Origin: Aureibacillus halotolerans
Lineage (GTDB): Bacteria; Bacillota; Bacilli; Bacillales; DSM-28697
Length of the DNA: 64,000 nt
Assembly (NCBI RefSeq): GCF_004363045.1
Contig: NZ_SNYJ01000001.1
Location: forward strand, 99,492-163,491
Direction: 5' to 3'
Shown here: positions 35,386-45,334 of the stretch, piece by piece
How the letters are laid out: every line of letters begins with the position of its first letter
How positions within the stretch are numbered: position 1 is the first letter of the stretch
The notes under the pieces: model-generated
The model's input: only the letters and a program-made list of their open reading frames with translations
The model's database searches: none
What the model was told of the DNA's origin: nothing
Made by a program: the position numbers and the translations under genes

Positions 35386-35750
35386 TTTTTTGTTCAATAA
35401 CTCAACTTTCACACCTTCCATTAGACATCGACTCGAAAAGACCTCATCGTATACGCTTATTGAAAATAGTACCTTCTCCATTATTGCTCCTCCTACAACA
35501 TACTCTTTTTTCAACAAATCCTTATTTCATACTAGAAACTATACATTTCCGTTAAAATTAGCCATAAGTCAATCAGAGATATTTTCTCTCACTGAATATT
35601 GTCAATGGATTTTCTGTGACTTTTCATTTCACAGTGCCCTTTTTTGATTTTTCGTCACAATTATCTTTCATTCTTTAACTAAATTGCGTATACTTTATAA
35701 AAGACGTTCAAAATTTGGACACAATTGAAAGCGTTATCTTTTAAAATTTC
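35386..35750. other. Intergenic stretch with a partial M fragment
   Basis: A fragment near 35427-35452 (ACATCGACTCGAAAAGACC) is related to module M. Nothing else was seen except the probable promoter of the downstream gene. The short ORFs here are not supported. Confidence 0.4.
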
Positions 35751-35767
35751 CGTAAGGAGTGACCTCT

Positions 35768-36307
35768 ATGCTTACATCAAAACGTTTTTTGCTCTTATTC
35801 TCACTACTTAATCTTACGCTAATTCTCGGTGTTCAACAGGTGTTTTTGCATCTCTTTAACAGCCGTTATGAAGGTGTCATGAACACACTTACTGTGTATG
35901 TTCTCTTTTTACTTATTTGTACCGTTCCCTATACAATCGTTGCCCTGTTACAAAAGCGTAGAACAGCTTCAGGCGTGATCGGTGTTTTGGCGGCTACTGT
36001 TGTGACGATGCTTGTGACAAACGGCCTGCTGTTTCTTCAGGCGCCCTCTTACAGCTACGCTTCTGCTTCGGAATTGGTAGAAACGCAATTGACTGATGGA
36101 GAAACCCTTGTTGCTCCACCAGTTGCAAGCATCAACAAACAGAAAAGGCATAACGGCTTTAGAGACATGTATGCCTTCGATTACTTGCTTTATTCTGAAG
36201 ATAAAGAAGGCAATCTCCATGCTTATCAAGTGAAGCCAGATACAGGTGACTTTCATGAGGTGCCAGTGCCACTGAGCAGACTGCAAGCAGCTGGTTGGAC
36301 ACCATAA
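35768..36307 (+). CDS. Hypothetical membrane protein with an extracytoplasmic C-terminal domain
   Basis: About 179 residues. Three hydrophobic segments (near 10-30, 42-60 and 70-95) are followed by a soluble domain with RDMYAFDYLLYSEDKEGNLHAY near 135, which looks like beta strands. ATG at 35768 lies 9 nt after AAGGAG; GTG at 35759 abuts that site. No family is recognised. Confidence 0.6.
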   Translation: MLTSKRFLLLFSLLNLTLILGVQQVFLHLFNSRYEGVMNTLTVYVLFLLICTVPYTIVALLQKRRTASGVIGVLAATVVTMLVTNGLLFLQAPSYSYASASELVETQLTDGETLVAPPVASINKQKRHNGFRDMYAFDYLLYSEDKEGNLHAYQVKPDTGDFHEVPVPLSRLQAAGWTP

Positions 36308-36418
36308 ACCCTAGCACAGATTAACGAACACCAGGCGAGGCAATGCGCAATACAAACAAGAAAGCGAGCGTTTCTCTTCTAACCTTTTAGGCTGAATGAA
36401 AACGCTTGTCTTATCTCA

Positions 36419-36511
36419 GCGCAAAGCCTTGGGAGGCGCGGAGTTGCCACATGGGCAATGAGCACCGGACAAGGCAAAGCAACGACGAAAGCGAGCGTTT
36501 CTCATCAGCCT
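36419..36511 (-). repeat. Family-D repeat, copy D1
   Basis: Its reverse complement reads GATGAGAAACGCTCGCTTTC, then a GTTGCTTTGCCTTGTCCGGT block, then GGCAACTCCGCGCCTCCCAA. It matches copies at 46465-46572, 62536-62632 and 63882-64000. A decayed second copy lies next to it at about 36335-36376. Confidence 0.7.
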
Positions 36512-36548
36512 AAAAAGCGCAGACCCGAAATACGGGCCTGCGCTTTTT
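36512..36548. terminator. Terminator of the qox operon
   Basis: AAAAAGCGCAGACCCG and CGGGCCTGCGCTTTTT form a near-perfect stem, 3 bases after the qoxD stop on the minus strand. Confidence 0.85.
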
Positions 36549-36550
36549 GC

Positions 36551-36877
36551 TTACATGTGATGGTTTAAATGAACGCCGAAATTCATGACCCAGAAAGAGC
36601 CAAGGACAACAACGATTGCGATAAAGGCAGCAAACAATATATTTCCAGCTTGAATTCGTCCTGACTTCCCTTCCGTCAGATGCATAAACATCAAGAGCTG
36701 CAGAGCTGCTTGGAGAAATGCAAAAAGGAAAATGATAATAATCTTTGTTTGAAGGGTAAAGTCGGTTTGAAAACAAATCCATAAAGCGGCCAGGGTGAGA
36801 ACGATCGACATGACAAAACCTACAATGTGTTTCCATGGGAAATGTCCTTTTTGGGCTGTTGTATTGCTTTGAGCCAT
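36551..36877 (-). CDS. qoxD: Cytochrome aa3 quinol oxidase subunit IV
   Basis: A 108-residue, three-helix subunit of the haem-copper oxidase. HIVGFVMSIVLTLAALW near 17, IIIIFLFAFLQAALQLLMFMHL near 46 and a third helix near 80 are typical of QoxD/CyoD. It stabilises the oxidase complex in the membrane. It lies 1 base downstream of qoxC and is the last gene of qoxABCD. Confidence 0.9.
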   Translation of the reverse strand: MAQSNTTAQKGHFPWKHIVGFVMSIVLTLAALWICFQTDFTLQTKIIIIFLFAFLQAALQLLMFMHLTEGKSGRIQAGNILFAAFIAIVVVLGSFWVMNFGVHLNHHM

Positions 36878-36878
36878 C

Positions 36879-37487
36879 TTACTTCACCATCCCTAGCAAG
36901 TAGACGCCTGTAAAGATGAAAATCCAAACGACATCTAGAAAGTGCCAGTAAAGGCTTGAGATAAATACTTTCGATGACGTTTTAGGCGTCAAACCACGTC
37001 GTTTAATTTGAATCATAATCATGATAATCCAGCAAATACCGATACTAACGTGCAAGCCGTGAGTACCTAGCAATACAAAGAAGGATGACCAAAAAGCACT
37101 CGTGGATAATGTCGCACCTTCATGGGCGTAATGCGCAAACTCATAAATTTCAAAGCCTACAAATCCCATACCAAGTAAGACTGTAACAATGAGCCATGCG
37201 ATCGTTGCCTTTGTATTGCGGTTCCGAAGTTCATGGACTGCGAGTCCGCAAGTAAATGAACTTGTGAGTAAGAGAAATGTCATAATTAGTACGAGTTTTA
37301 GTTCGAAAAGCTCGCCTGGCATGATCTCTCCTGCCGTCCGGTTAATGAGTACAAAATATGTCGCAAACAGTGTGGAGAACAGTGCGATTTCTGCCCCTAG
37401 AAATATCCAAAAACCGAGGATATTTAAGCGACCCGTTTCGGACTGATACTCCAATGGTTCATTTTCATTCATTACTTCATGAGCCAT
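36879..37487 (-). CDS. qoxC: Cytochrome aa3 quinol oxidase subunit III
   Basis: A 202-residue, five-helix subunit. NILGFWIFLGAEIALFSTLF near residue 22 and LGTHGLHVSIGICWII near 139 carry the conserved Glu and His residues of subunit III. SLYWHFLDVVWIFIFTGVYL near 178 closes the protein. AAAGGAGGAT precedes the ATG. It lies 16 nt after qoxB in the same operon. Confidence 0.93.
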   Translation of the reverse strand: MAHEVMNENEPLEYQSETGRLNILGFWIFLGAEIALFSTLFATYFVLINRTAGEIMPGELFELKLVLIMTFLLLTSSFTCGLAVHELRNRNTKATIAWLIVTVLLGMGFVGFEIYEFAHYAHEGATLSTSAFWSSFFVLLGTHGLHVSIGICWIIMIMIQIKRRGLTPKTSSKVFISSLYWHFLDVVWIFIFTGVYLLGMVK

Positions 37488-37503
37488 ATGCTTGTATCCT
37501 CCT

Positions 37504-39456
37504 TTACTTCGCCGAAGCTTTTTGCTCGGTCTCCTGGATTTTTTCTACTGGGACATAATAGCCATCATCTTCTTGGAAGGATCTATAGGTCATACAGAGC
37601 AATGTCAGGATGCCCCCAACGAGTCCGATCCAATACCAATGGAAGACAAGACCGAAGCCAGCAATTCCTAAACAGACGGACATAAGGAAGCCCAATGCCG
37701 AATTGTTAGGCATATGGATTTTCTTATAATCCTTCTTTTGCTGCGTTTCAATGCCATCTTCCTTCGTTTTCCAATACGCATCAATGCTTTTCACTTCAGG
37801 AAGAACGGCAAAATTATAAAACGGCGGAACAGCAGAGCTCGTCGCCCATTCTAACGTACGACCTGTGCCCCAGCAGTCGCCGCTCGTTTCTCTTTTTGAA
37901 TGTCTGAAGCTGTAATAAATGTTGTACGCAAAAATCATAAACCCAATACCCATCATAAAGGCACCGACTGTTGACAAAGCGTTAAGGCTAAACCAGCCTT
38001 CTTCCGGTAAATACGTATTTACACGACGTGGCATTCCGTCGAGACCAAGGAAATATTGCGGGAAGAAACAAACGTTAAATCCAATCACAAAAATCCAGAA
38101 ACTCCAACGGCCAATGCGTTCGTTTAACTTATGTCCAAACATTTTTGGATACCAAAACACCAAGCCTGCAAAGCAAGCAAACACAGTTCCAGCAATTAAA
38201 ACGTAATGGAAATGCGATACAAGGAAGTACGTGTTGTGGTACTGGTAGTCTGCGGCTGCCATCGCAAGCATAACCCCTGTCACGCCACCCACTACAAAGT
38301 TAGGAATAAATGCTAACGCCCACAACATTGGTACGGTGAAACGTATCCTACCCTTATAAAGCGTAAACAGCCAGTTAAAGATCTTAACCCCTGTTGGTAT
38401 GGCAATCGCCATCGTTGTAATAGAGAAAAATGAATTGACCAATGCACCGGAACCCATCGTAAAGAAGTGATGCACCCAAACTAAAAAGCTCAATACGGAA
38501 ATAAGAACGACCGATGCAATCATAGCTTTATAACCAAACAATGTTTTGCGTGCAAACGTTGTAATGATTTCAGAAAAGATACCGAATGCCGGCAAAATAA
38601 CAATGTAAACCTCAGGATGTCCCCATATCCAGAACAGGTTCGCCCAAAGCATTGGCATCCCGCCATCATGAAGTGTAAAGAAGGCTGTGCCAAACAAGCG
38701 GTCAAACGTCATTAAAGCAAGTGATACCGTTAAAACAGGAAAAGCAAAAACGATGATAACCATTGTAATTAATGATGTCCATGTAAACATCGGCATGCGG
38801 AAAAGTGTCATACCTTTTGTACGCATTTTGAAGATCGTAACGATAAAGTTAATCCCTGTCATAAGCGTACCAATTCCGGCAATCTGCAAACCGAGCAAGT
38901 AGTAATTTTGTCCAGGACCAGGACTAAGTTCATTCGTCGCCAACGGCATGTAACTGGTCCAGCCAGCAGACGGTGAACCGCCGATAACGAACGAAATATT
39001 GAAAAGCATCGCCCCGACAAAAAATGTCCAGAAGCTCAGGTTGTTCAAGAATGGAAAAGCGACATCGCGTGCTCCTATTTGAAGTGGAACAACGACATTT
39101 ATTAAACCGATCAAAAATGGCATTGCCATAAAAATAATCATAATGGTTCCGTGCGTTGTAAAAATTTCGTTGTAATGTTGGGAATTGAGCAGCTCCATAT
39201 TTGGTGCAGCTAACTGTGTTCGCATCAACAGAGCGTCAACGCCTCCCCTGAACAACATCAATAAGGCTGCAAGAATATACATAATGCCAAGACGTTTATG
39301 GTCGACTGATGTGATCCATTCTGTCCACAACCAGCGCCATTTCTTGAAATACGTAAGACCACCAACGATGGCTATACTCGCAAGCACAATCGAAATTTGT
39401 GCGCCTAATATGAGAGGGTCTCCGGTTATGATAAATTCATCCCATCGTAAATTCAT
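37504..39456 (-). CDS. qoxB: Cytochrome aa3 quinol oxidase subunit I
   Basis: A 650-residue catalytic subunit of the proton-pumping quinol oxidase, with about 14-15 helices. It has [15 protein letters not shown] near 98 (haem a His), [14 protein letters not shown] near 279 (CuB His and cross-linked Tyr), WVHHFFTMG near 328 (CuB His pair) and [13 protein letters not shown] near 412 (haem ligands). An N-terminal extra helix before [14 protein letters not shown] marks the quinol rather than cytochrome c branch. It lies 18 nt after qoxA. Confidence 0.95.
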   Translation of the reverse strand: MNLRWDEFIITGDPLILGAQISIVLASIAIVGGLTYFKKWRWLWTEWITSVDHKRLGIMYILAALLMLFRGGVDALLMRTQLAAPNMELLNSQHYNEIFTTHGTIMIIFMAMPFLIGLINVVVPLQIGARDVAFPFLNNLSFWTFFVGAMLFNISFVIGGSPSAGWTSYMPLATNELSPGPGQNYYLLGLQIAGIGTLMTGINFIVTIFKMRTKGMTLFRMPMFTWTSLITMVIIVFAFPVLTVSLALMTFDRLFGTAFFTLHDGGMPMLWANLFWIWGHPEVYIVILPAFGIFSEIITTFARKTLFGYKAMIASVVLISVLSFLVWVHHFFTMGSGALVNSFFSITTMAIAIPTGVKIFNWLFTLYKGRIRFTVPMLWALAFIPNFVVGGVTGVMLAMAAADYQYHNTYFLVSHFHYVLIAGTVFACFAGLVFWYPKMFGHKLNERIGRWSFWIFVIGFNVCFFPQYFLGLDGMPRRVNTYLPEEGWFSLNALSTVGAFMMGIGFMIFAYNIYYSFRHSKRETSGDCWGTGRTLEWATSSAVPPFYNFAVLPEVKSIDAYWKTKEDGIETQQKKDYKKIHMPNNSALGFLMSVCLGIAGFGLVFHWYWIGLVGGILTLLCMTYRSFQEDDGYYVPVEKIQETEQKASAK

Positions 39457-39474
39457 GTGTGACGTCCCCCTTTC

Positions 39475-40521
39475 TTAATGGCCTTCGCCATGGCTCATAT
39501 CTTCATCTTGTGTCATGTCTTCATGGTCTTCATGACCGCCGTGTCCCTGGTTACTATCAGAGGTTTCCGTTTCTCTCGATTCAGGGTTTGTATAAAACTC
39601 CAATTCTGAAGGGTCCTTTAAAGGTGGTACAGGGCCCTTTGCATGTGGATTACGATTAATATACCCAAGGCGTTCACGTGCTTCTAAAGCATAGCTTGCA
39701 TTCTTTACGTGATTAACCCAATCAAGGTGTGTATTGCTAAAGGTCATCTCATCGACGGAACCTGGAATCATCAGCTTAAGATCATATTCTGCCTGAGTGA
39801 GCTCTGGCGCATTTTCCTGAGTGTCCTCCACCCATGCAGCATAATCCTCTTCTGTTAGAGCATGTACTTCAAAACGTTGATTCGTGAAGCCATCGCCTGT
39901 GAAGTTTGCATTTCTTCCTTTATAAGTTCCTACATGGTCTGCCTGTAAGTAAAGCTTCGTTTCCATACCTGCCATGTTGTACTTTTGACCGCCAAGTTGA
40001 GGAATCCATAGGGCAGCCATTGAGTCGGCAGACGTAAGTCGAAAGAGAATAGGTCTGTCTTCAGGGATGTTTAAATAATTCACTGTTTCAATGTCTTCTT
40101 CAGGATAACTAAAAATCCATTTCCAGTTCGCCGACGTCGCATGAATCACAAGTGGTTCTTTATGCGCTGTAGCCACTGGTGCTTTTTCCAACGAATAAAT
40201 CGTGCTGACTGTAGGTATAGAGAGTGCAATAACGATGACCACCGGAATCACAGTCCACACAATCTCTAGTAGCACATTCCCCTCGTGCTTAGGATCGTAA
40301 TTTGGATTTTCCTTCCGATCCTTGTACTTCACAAGAATGACAGTAAAAAGGACGAAAATCACAGCCACAATTGTGAGCATGAAAATTATGGAATATACAA
40401 TGAGATCACTTTGCTGCTCGGCCACTGGTCCTTTCGGCTTTAACACTGTTGGCGCGCTACAGCCAACCATAAGTAATGAGATGAGTCCAAAAAGCACCAA
40501 TGATTTAAGCCTATGAAACAT
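39475..40521 (-). CDS. qoxA: Cytochrome aa3 quinol oxidase subunit II (lipoprotein, no CuA)
   Basis: About 348 residues. Lipobox MVGC anchors Cys21; two membrane helices follow (near 39-62 and 85-105). The extracytoplasmic cupredoxin-like domain contains IPQLGGQKYNMAGMETKLYL and lacks the CuA CxxxC motif, as expected of quinol oxidases. The C-terminus is an acidic, His-rich tail (GHGGHEDHEDMTQDEDMSHG) longer than in the B. subtilis protein and possibly metal-binding. ATG at 40521 has better spacing from AAGGAAGG than ATG at 40527. It is the first gene of qoxABCD. Confidence 0.9.
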   Translation of the reverse strand: MFHRLKSLVLFGLISLLMVGCSAPTVLKPKGPVAEQQSDLIVYSIIFMLTIVAVIFVLFTVILVKYKDRKENPNYDPKHEGNVLLEIVWTVIPVVIVIALSIPTVSTIYSLEKAPVATAHKEPLVIHATSANWKWIFSYPEEDIETVNYLNIPEDRPILFRLTSADSMAALWIPQLGGQKYNMAGMETKLYLQADHVGTYKGRNANFTGDGFTNQRFEVHALTEEDYAAWVEDTQENAPELTQAEYDLKLMIPGSVDEMTFSNTHLDWVNHVKNASYALEARERLGYINRNPHAKGPVPPLKDPSELEFYTNPESRETETSDSNQGHGGHEDHEDMTQDEDMSHGEGH

Positions 40522-40959
40522 GGTCATTCACCTTCCTTTCAATCATTCACTCGGTAGTGACTCTATGCAAGAGTCCGATACGTCGTTTAAGTCCCTTTTG
40601 AACGTATCAATAATGTTGGCGTATGTCAGTCTATCTTCGAGCTTTCACACACACTTGTCATTTTTTCGACTAGAATTGTTCACAAAACCATCAAGATTTT
40701 GTGATTTTCAGGTGCCACTGGAAGAATAAGCGCTTTCGCACCAAGAGTTTATTCCATCCTATTACACCTTTTAAATTCGATAATTACAGTTTTAATGATT
40801 AACAAGCAGTTAATTTTTCCTTTTATACAAATGTCTCGTCTCTTAAACGACAAATATGTGAAGTATTGAACAATCCATAGCGAAATCGTTTTACCGTAAG
40901 ATGGGGACGTCCCAAAATTCACAAAAAATGATTTTCAGGCACCCCATTTAGCTTACACA
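40522..40959. other. Intergenic region upstream of qoxA
   Basis: It should hold the qox promoter. A small hairpin GACTC/GAGTC lies at 40559-40575. A GGGACGTCCC palindrome at 40904-40913 lies beyond the end of the isochorismatase gene. No ORF is supported. Confidence 0.45.
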
Positions 40960-41508
40960 CTATTCAATGATTGAAGCGCCTAGAACGTTCGTAAAGTGAT
41001 TCAATGCCCACTTATGACCGACCGAATCAAAGCTTGCGACAGCATTTTTATGAACAACAATGGAGTAGTTCAACGAGTAAGCATAAACCGCTGTGTGCAA
41101 CACACAAATATCTGTCACATCTCCAATCAAATGAACTTCTGTAACCCCACGTTCACGAAGCTTTATATCTAAGTCAGTTCCTACAAAAGCTGAGTACCTT
41201 GTTTTGTTGAGAAAATATACATTAGGAAGGTGCTTAACCGTTTCATAATACGTTCCCAATGTGCCATAAAGGTTCCTCCCAGTTGACCCACGAAGATTAT
41301 GAGGAGGAAATAACGCTGTTTCAGGATGATACGAGTCGTCCTCCTCGTGCACATCCACCGCAAGAACGACAAAGTCACCTGCCTCAGTAAACATTTTTGT
41401 CGTTTGAGTGACTGTCTCTTCGATGGCTCGTCCAGGTTCTCCAATGGAAAGCGTTCCACTTTCAGCAATGAAATCATTTGTGTAATCAATAACAATTAGC
41501 GCTTTCAT
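40960..41508 (-). CDS. Isochorismatase-family cysteine hydrolase (nicotinamidase-like)
   Basis: About 182 residues. MKALIVIDYTNDFIAESG carries the catalytic Asp of the Asp-Lys-Cys triad. TRYSAFVGTDLDIKLRERG contains the region after the Lys (NKTRYSAF), and LIGDVTDICVLHTAVYAY supplies the nucleophilic Cys. These features fit nicotinamidase/pyrazinamidase-like hydrolases, possibly making nicotinic acid for NAD+ salvage; a different amide is possible. ATG at 41508 follows AAAGGAGAATGG, so the reading to 41526 is rejected. Confidence 0.82.
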   Translation of the reverse strand: MKALIVIDYTNDFIAESGTLSIGEPGRAIEETVTQTTKMFTEAGDFVVLAVDVHEEDDSYHPETALFPPHNLRGSTGRNLYGTLGTYYETVKHLPNVYFLNKTRYSAFVGTDLDIKLRERGVTEVHLIGDVTDICVLHTAVYAYSLNYSIVVHKNAVASFDSVGHKWALNHFTNVLGASIIE

Positions 41509-41703
41509 ATACCATTCTCCTTTCATTTCTTTTGTATTATCTCATAAGTGAGGCAGCTACCTCAGGGACCATCCGTTTACAATGTTCCGCTTATAAATCA
41601 AACAGACCGAAATGCAAGCACCTGGGGCAGTGCGAGCATTTCGGTCATTGAAAAAGGATATGATGGATCACTTCTTAGTGTACTAGATGCACTTTCGCCT
41701 GCC

Positions 41704-43014
41704 TCAGTTTTTGTTAGATAAGCTCACACTATTTTCGTCCATCTGTGGTGCCCCTTGTATGACTTCTGCAACGCCTTTACCAGCACAAAACCCTGTGACA
41801 AATGCGGCTGTGATATTATAACCACCTGTGTATCCATGAATGTCTAAAACCTCGCCACAAAAGAATAAGCCATTCATCTTCTTTGATTGCATTGTTTTTG
41901 GATCAACCTCTTTAAGATGCACACCACCGCCAGTGATAAACGCTTTTTCTATAGAAAGTGTCCCATTCACGCTGGCTCTAAAATCTTTACACAATCCAGC
42001 AAGTACTCTCAGCTTTTGTTTAGGGATTGTCCTCGCCATTACATCCTCGTCAATGTCAGCATGCTCAAGCAATAAACGTAAATAGCGTTCAGGCAAGAAA
42101 CCTCGAAAGGCATTTTTTACTGCTTTGTCTGGTGCCTGTTGTTGTATTTGGCAAATCTGTTGAAATACGTCTTCCATCATGCTGTCCGGAAATATATCGA
42201 AACCTAACGATACATCCCCCTGGCCTTTCGACTTTTTCAATGCCTTCACCACATATTGACTGCAACGCAGAATGGCAGGTCCTGAAAAACCAAAGTGTGT
42301 AATTAAAGCGTCCCATCGATGTGTTTTAATGGCTTTGTTTTTATGAGAATAAACGGTCACTGCAACATCAGACAGAGAAAGCCCTTGAAGTTGCTTTGAT
42401 TGAATCCATCCCACATTGGATGTCACAGGGACTTCGGTCGGATAAAGCTCTGTTATGCTATGACCGGCTGCTTTTGCCCATCCATAACCATCACCTGTCG
42501 ATCCTGTTTTCGGCACCGATTTTCCCCCTGTTGCGATAATGACCGTCGGGGCTTTAAGCAACCCTTTTCCTTTAACAATTACGCCTTCTAAACCCTGTCC
42601 AGCAAATTGCAGTCCCTCGACCTTCGTATTGACATGCATGTCAACATGTAGCGTGGATAGCTTTCTTAAAAGCGCTTGAACAACATCCTGTGCAGAATTA
42701 GAAACAGGGAACATTCTGCCCCGATCCTCTTCCTTCAATTGAATCCCAAGCTGTTCAAAAAACGCAATAATGCTCTCATTATTAAATACGGAAAATCCGC
42801 TGTATAAAAATTTACCGTTCCCTGGCAAGTGCTCAACTAATAGTGGCAACGGCTGACGATTGGTCACATTACAGCGTCCTCCACCAGATATTGCAAGCTT
42901 TCGTCCGAGTTTCCCGCCTTTTTCCAACAAACATACTCGTGCACCATGCTCTGCGGCAGAAGCAGCCGCCATCAAACCAGCCGGACCTCCACCTATAACT
43001 ATACAATCATACAT
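41704..43014 (-). CDS. ytfP: HI0933/YtfP-family FAD-dependent oxidoreductase
   Basis: About 436 residues. The N-terminal FAD motif CIVIGGGPAGLMAAASAAEHGA is followed by LLEKGGKLGRKLAISGGGRCNVTN, the signature of the HI0933-like (BaiN/YtfP) family. A C-terminal FFCGEVLDIHGYTGGYNIT motif closes the FAD site. Family members include dihydro-flavoprotein reductases acting on bile-acid-like enones, but the Bacillus role is unknown. ATG at 43014 is favoured over GTG at 43023 by spacing from GGAAGGA. It is monocistronic. Confidence 0.83.
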   Translation of the reverse strand: MYDCIVIGGGPAGLMAAASAAEHGARVCLLEKGGKLGRKLAISGGGRCNVTNRQPLPLLVEHLPGNGKFLYSGFSVFNNESIIAFFEQLGIQLKEEDRGRMFPVSNSAQDVVQALLRKLSTLHVDMHVNTKVEGLQFAGQGLEGVIVKGKGLLKAPTVIIATGGKSVPKTGSTGDGYGWAKAAGHSITELYPTEVPVTSNVGWIQSKQLQGLSLSDVAVTVYSHKNKAIKTHRWDALITHFGFSGPAILRCSQYVVKALKKSKGQGDVSLGFDIFPDSMMEDVFQQICQIQQQAPDKAVKNAFRGFLPERYLRLLLEHADIDEDVMARTIPKQKLRVLAGLCKDFRASVNGTLSIEKAFITGGGVHLKEVDPKTMQSKKMNGLFFCGEVLDIHGYTGGYNITAAFVTGFCAGKGVAEVIQGAPQMDENSVSLSNKN

Positions 43015-43177
43015 TTCTAGCACCGTCCTTCCCTGTCAAAGGATAGCACAGGTTCTGTTTGGAACACCAGAATATGAGGCATTGGTTGGTTTTTTCAAGG
43101 AAAGGCATTTCTCTCATTCCACTTTCACTGTCGCCGCATAAGATGCTATATGTTCTTATGAAGGAGGTGCTTTATTC

Positions 43178-43279
43178 ATGGGTTCTTCTTATAACGGTGG
43201 AGGATACGGTAGCAGCTTTGCTTTAATCGTTGTACTGTTTATTCTTTTGATTATCGTAGGTGCTGCATTCGTTTACTAA
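43178..43279 (+). CDS. YjcZ/YhcO-type sporulation-associated small membrane peptide
   Basis: A 33-residue peptide: MGSSYNGGGYGSSFALIV followed by a hydrophobic run and AAFVY. The Gly/Tyr-rich head and single C-terminal helix with VGA are characteristic of the YjcZ family, which is widespread and often multicopy in Bacilli. AAGGAGGTG lies 9 nt upstream of the ATG. A terminator lies just downstream. Confidence 0.75.
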   Translation: MGSSYNGGGYGSSFALIVVLFILLIIVGAAFVY

Positions 43280-43323
43280 GCATAATTAGGGAGTAACAAG
43301 CCCTATAGCTACACTTTAAACAT

Positions 43324-43353
43324 AAAAAAACGTCCCGAGGGACGTTTTTTTAT
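43324..43353. terminator. Bidirectional terminator
   Basis: AAAAAACGTCCC and GGGACGTTTTTTT flank a GAG loop, between the convergent YjcZ-like and helical-repeat genes. Confidence 0.85.
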
Positions 43354-43359
43354 TTATCT

Positions 43360-44952
43360 TTATTGACGATCTAATGTAACAGTTTGAGCGTCTGCATTGA
43401 AGGAAACATCCCAGCCTAATAATCTAGCCACTTCAGCTACAGGAATTTGTGTGCGACCTTCAACGATCGTAACATTTGAAGTCATATCTAACTTCTCACG
43501 ATTGACCCAGACTTGTCCAGTATCCACATTGATACGGATTTGTTTGTCGTCTGATTGTACTACGACTGAACGCATGTCATTGTCCCAAAGAACAATTTCA
43601 CCAGTTGTCATTGCAAGAGAGCGAATTGAAACATACGTGTGTCCATCCCAGATAAATGGTGCTACATCAAGTGAGTTCGTTTCACCATCAGCCGTGAATT
43701 GCGATGCACCAATATTTAAAACTACTTCCAACACTGGATTCGCAGGAGGACCTACTGGTGCTTCTGTTTCTTCTTCTTGTTCTTCATTCATTTGAGTTAC
43801 GATGGCTCCACCTAACGTTTCGCCAATACCGAACATAAAGCCAAAGCCTTCATTGAATGAATTGTATGTTTCATCATAATTCCCATCAACATAAGCGTCA
43901 AACGTTGCAATCACATCTTCTTCATGTGCCCAGATTGCTTCAGTAGCAGCATCTTCAGGCAAGTTTCCTGCAGTTGCCATAGCAAGGAAAGAACCAAAAT
44001 CATCAGCGAACATTTCCAAGCTTTCTACTGCTTCTTCACGTGCTTCTTCATCATCTTCACGCACAGCTACAGCAAGATCACTCTGTGCATCAATATGTTC
44101 TGAAACCCAAATATCTTCAAATGCATTTGCGCCTTCAGTACCGTAAAGTGAAGCGATTGCTTCTTTGAATTCTTGTGTATTTGCTTCTTCAGCCCATTGA
44201 ACAGCATCCAAAGTGTCTGATTCTTCATATACTGCTTGCAATTCAAGTGTTGCTAAAACAAAATGCTCTGCAGCGATAGTGTTTAACATTGAACGCAAGT
44301 TTGCTGCATCTGTGTCAACCGTTGTGTTATCAAATTTTTCAGGGAACTGTGTCACAATGGCATTTGATAGTGCTTTGCTGATGCCAAATACTTGTTTAAA
44401 GCCTTCACGGAATGTTTTATAAGCTTCTTCATGATCACCAGCTACATAGGCATCAAAAGTGCCTATTACAAGGTCTTCATGGGCACGAAGAGCTTCAGCT
44501 GCTGCTTCTTCAGGAAGGTTTCCTTCTGTAGCTGTAGCAAGGAATTCTGAGAATGTGCTTACAAACTCGTCAACCTCTGCTTCAGCTTCTTCTCTTAGCT
44601 CTTCATCATCATTTTTAGCAGCTTGTACGAAGTCATTTGTGTACGTATTGTGATTTCTAAAAATGTCTTCGAATTGCTCTGCGCCTTCATCACCATAAAT
44701 TGAAGCCACAGCTGGAGTGAATGCTACAGCGTTCTCATCCAATGCGTCGTACACTGCGTCTGCGTCTGGCGCATCGTCATATTCCTTAATTAATGCAAGA
44801 ACTGCTAACGAATAATGTTCTGATAACAATTGATCTAATGTTGCTCGTAAATCTGATGCGGGCGTTTTAACCGATGCATCGGCTGCGAATGCGAATGATG
44901 GGACCAATAAAAAGACAGCCATTAATGATACTAGCAAGCGTTTTGCTTTCAT
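43360..44952 (-). CDS. Secreted protein with two helical repeats and a C-terminal copper-amine-oxidase-N-like domain (paralogue 1)
   Basis: About 530 residues. Residues 1-23 are a signal peptide ending FAFA. Two ~185-residue acidic helical units follow (about 33-215 and 220-400), each with LxxLLSEH or related at its start, a central xxxH before the GNLPE region, and AHE near the end. The last ~110 residues are a beta-rich copper-amine-oxidase N domain (PF07833-like), with FIWDGHTYVSIRSLA and TQIPVAEVARLLGWDVSF; this usually acts as a wall-linked or structural module rather than an oxidase. ATG at 44952 fits the signal peptide; 44991 is an alternative. It is a paralogue of 46641-48293 and shares its promoter motif. 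Confidence 0.75.
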   Translation of the reverse strand: MKAKRLLVSLMAVFLLVPSFAFAADASVKTPASDLRATLDQLLSEHYSLAVLALIKEYDDAPDADAVYDALDENAVAFTPAVASIYGDEGAEQFEDIFRNHNTYTNDFVQAAKNDDEELREEAEAEVDEFVSTFSEFLATATEGNLPEEAAAEALRAHEDLVIGTFDAYVAGDHEEAYKTFREGFKQVFGISKALSNAIVTQFPEKFDNTTVDTDAANLRSMLNTIAAEHFVLATLELQAVYEESDTLDAVQWAEEANTQEFKEAIASLYGTEGANAFEDIWVSEHIDAQSDLAVAVREDDEEAREEAVESLEMFADDFGSFLAMATAGNLPEDAATEAIWAHEEDVIATFDAYVDGNYDETYNSFNEGFGFMFGIGETLGGAIVTQMNEEQEEETEAPVGPPANPVLEVVLNIGASQFTADGETNSLDVAPFIWDGHTYVSIRSLAMTTGEIVLWDNDMRSVVVQSDDKQIRINVDTGQVWVNREKLDMTSNVTIVEGRTQIPVAEVARLLGWDVSFNADAQTVTLDRQ

Positions 44953-44995
44953 TTGATGGTTCACTCTCCCCTGATTTAATTGTCTATTCATATAC

Positions 44996-45023
44996 CTATC
45001 GAATGAAGATTACATTTGGATCA
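44996..45023 (-). promoter_or_regulatory. ECF-type promoter candidate of helical-repeat paralogue 1
   Basis: On the minus strand TGATCC (45018-45023) is followed by a 16-nt spacer and CGATAG (44996-45001). The same TGATCCAAA, spacing and CGA are found upstream of paralogue 2. Confidence 0.5.
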
Positions 45024-45330
45024 CATTTCCGAAAAAAAATGTCATCTTTTTTGAATCAAATGTCATCCTGCAAATTTATGGGTTAAATTGAAAGGTTAAT
45101 TACGTTAATGACTCTTTGCATAATTAGTTGATCTTTCGGGCTTATATTTTGCGGTTAAGTCAGGGTTCTAGGTGATTTTTGTAATAAGAAAGATAAGGTG
45201 TCATGACTACGCGACAGTAAGTCAGAGCGATCTGTTTATCGTCTGGTGCTTTTCCCACCAACTTAGTTTGGTACGGTCGAAAATGAATCTAAAAGCTCTT
45301 TCTTTTATTATTTGTCCTTTAAAATAAACC
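45024..45330. other. Intergenic sequence with no gene seen
   Basis: AT-rich sequence with a direct repeat of an AAATGTCATC motif at 45039-45068. No ORF or terminator is supported. Confidence 0.4.
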
Positions 45331-45334
45331 AAAA

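Noticed and set aside
45024..45120. Direct repeat AAATGTCATC near 45039-45068 as a regulator site
   Set aside because: It consists of two short AT-rich copies upstream of the promoter motif only; it is not found before the second paralogue.
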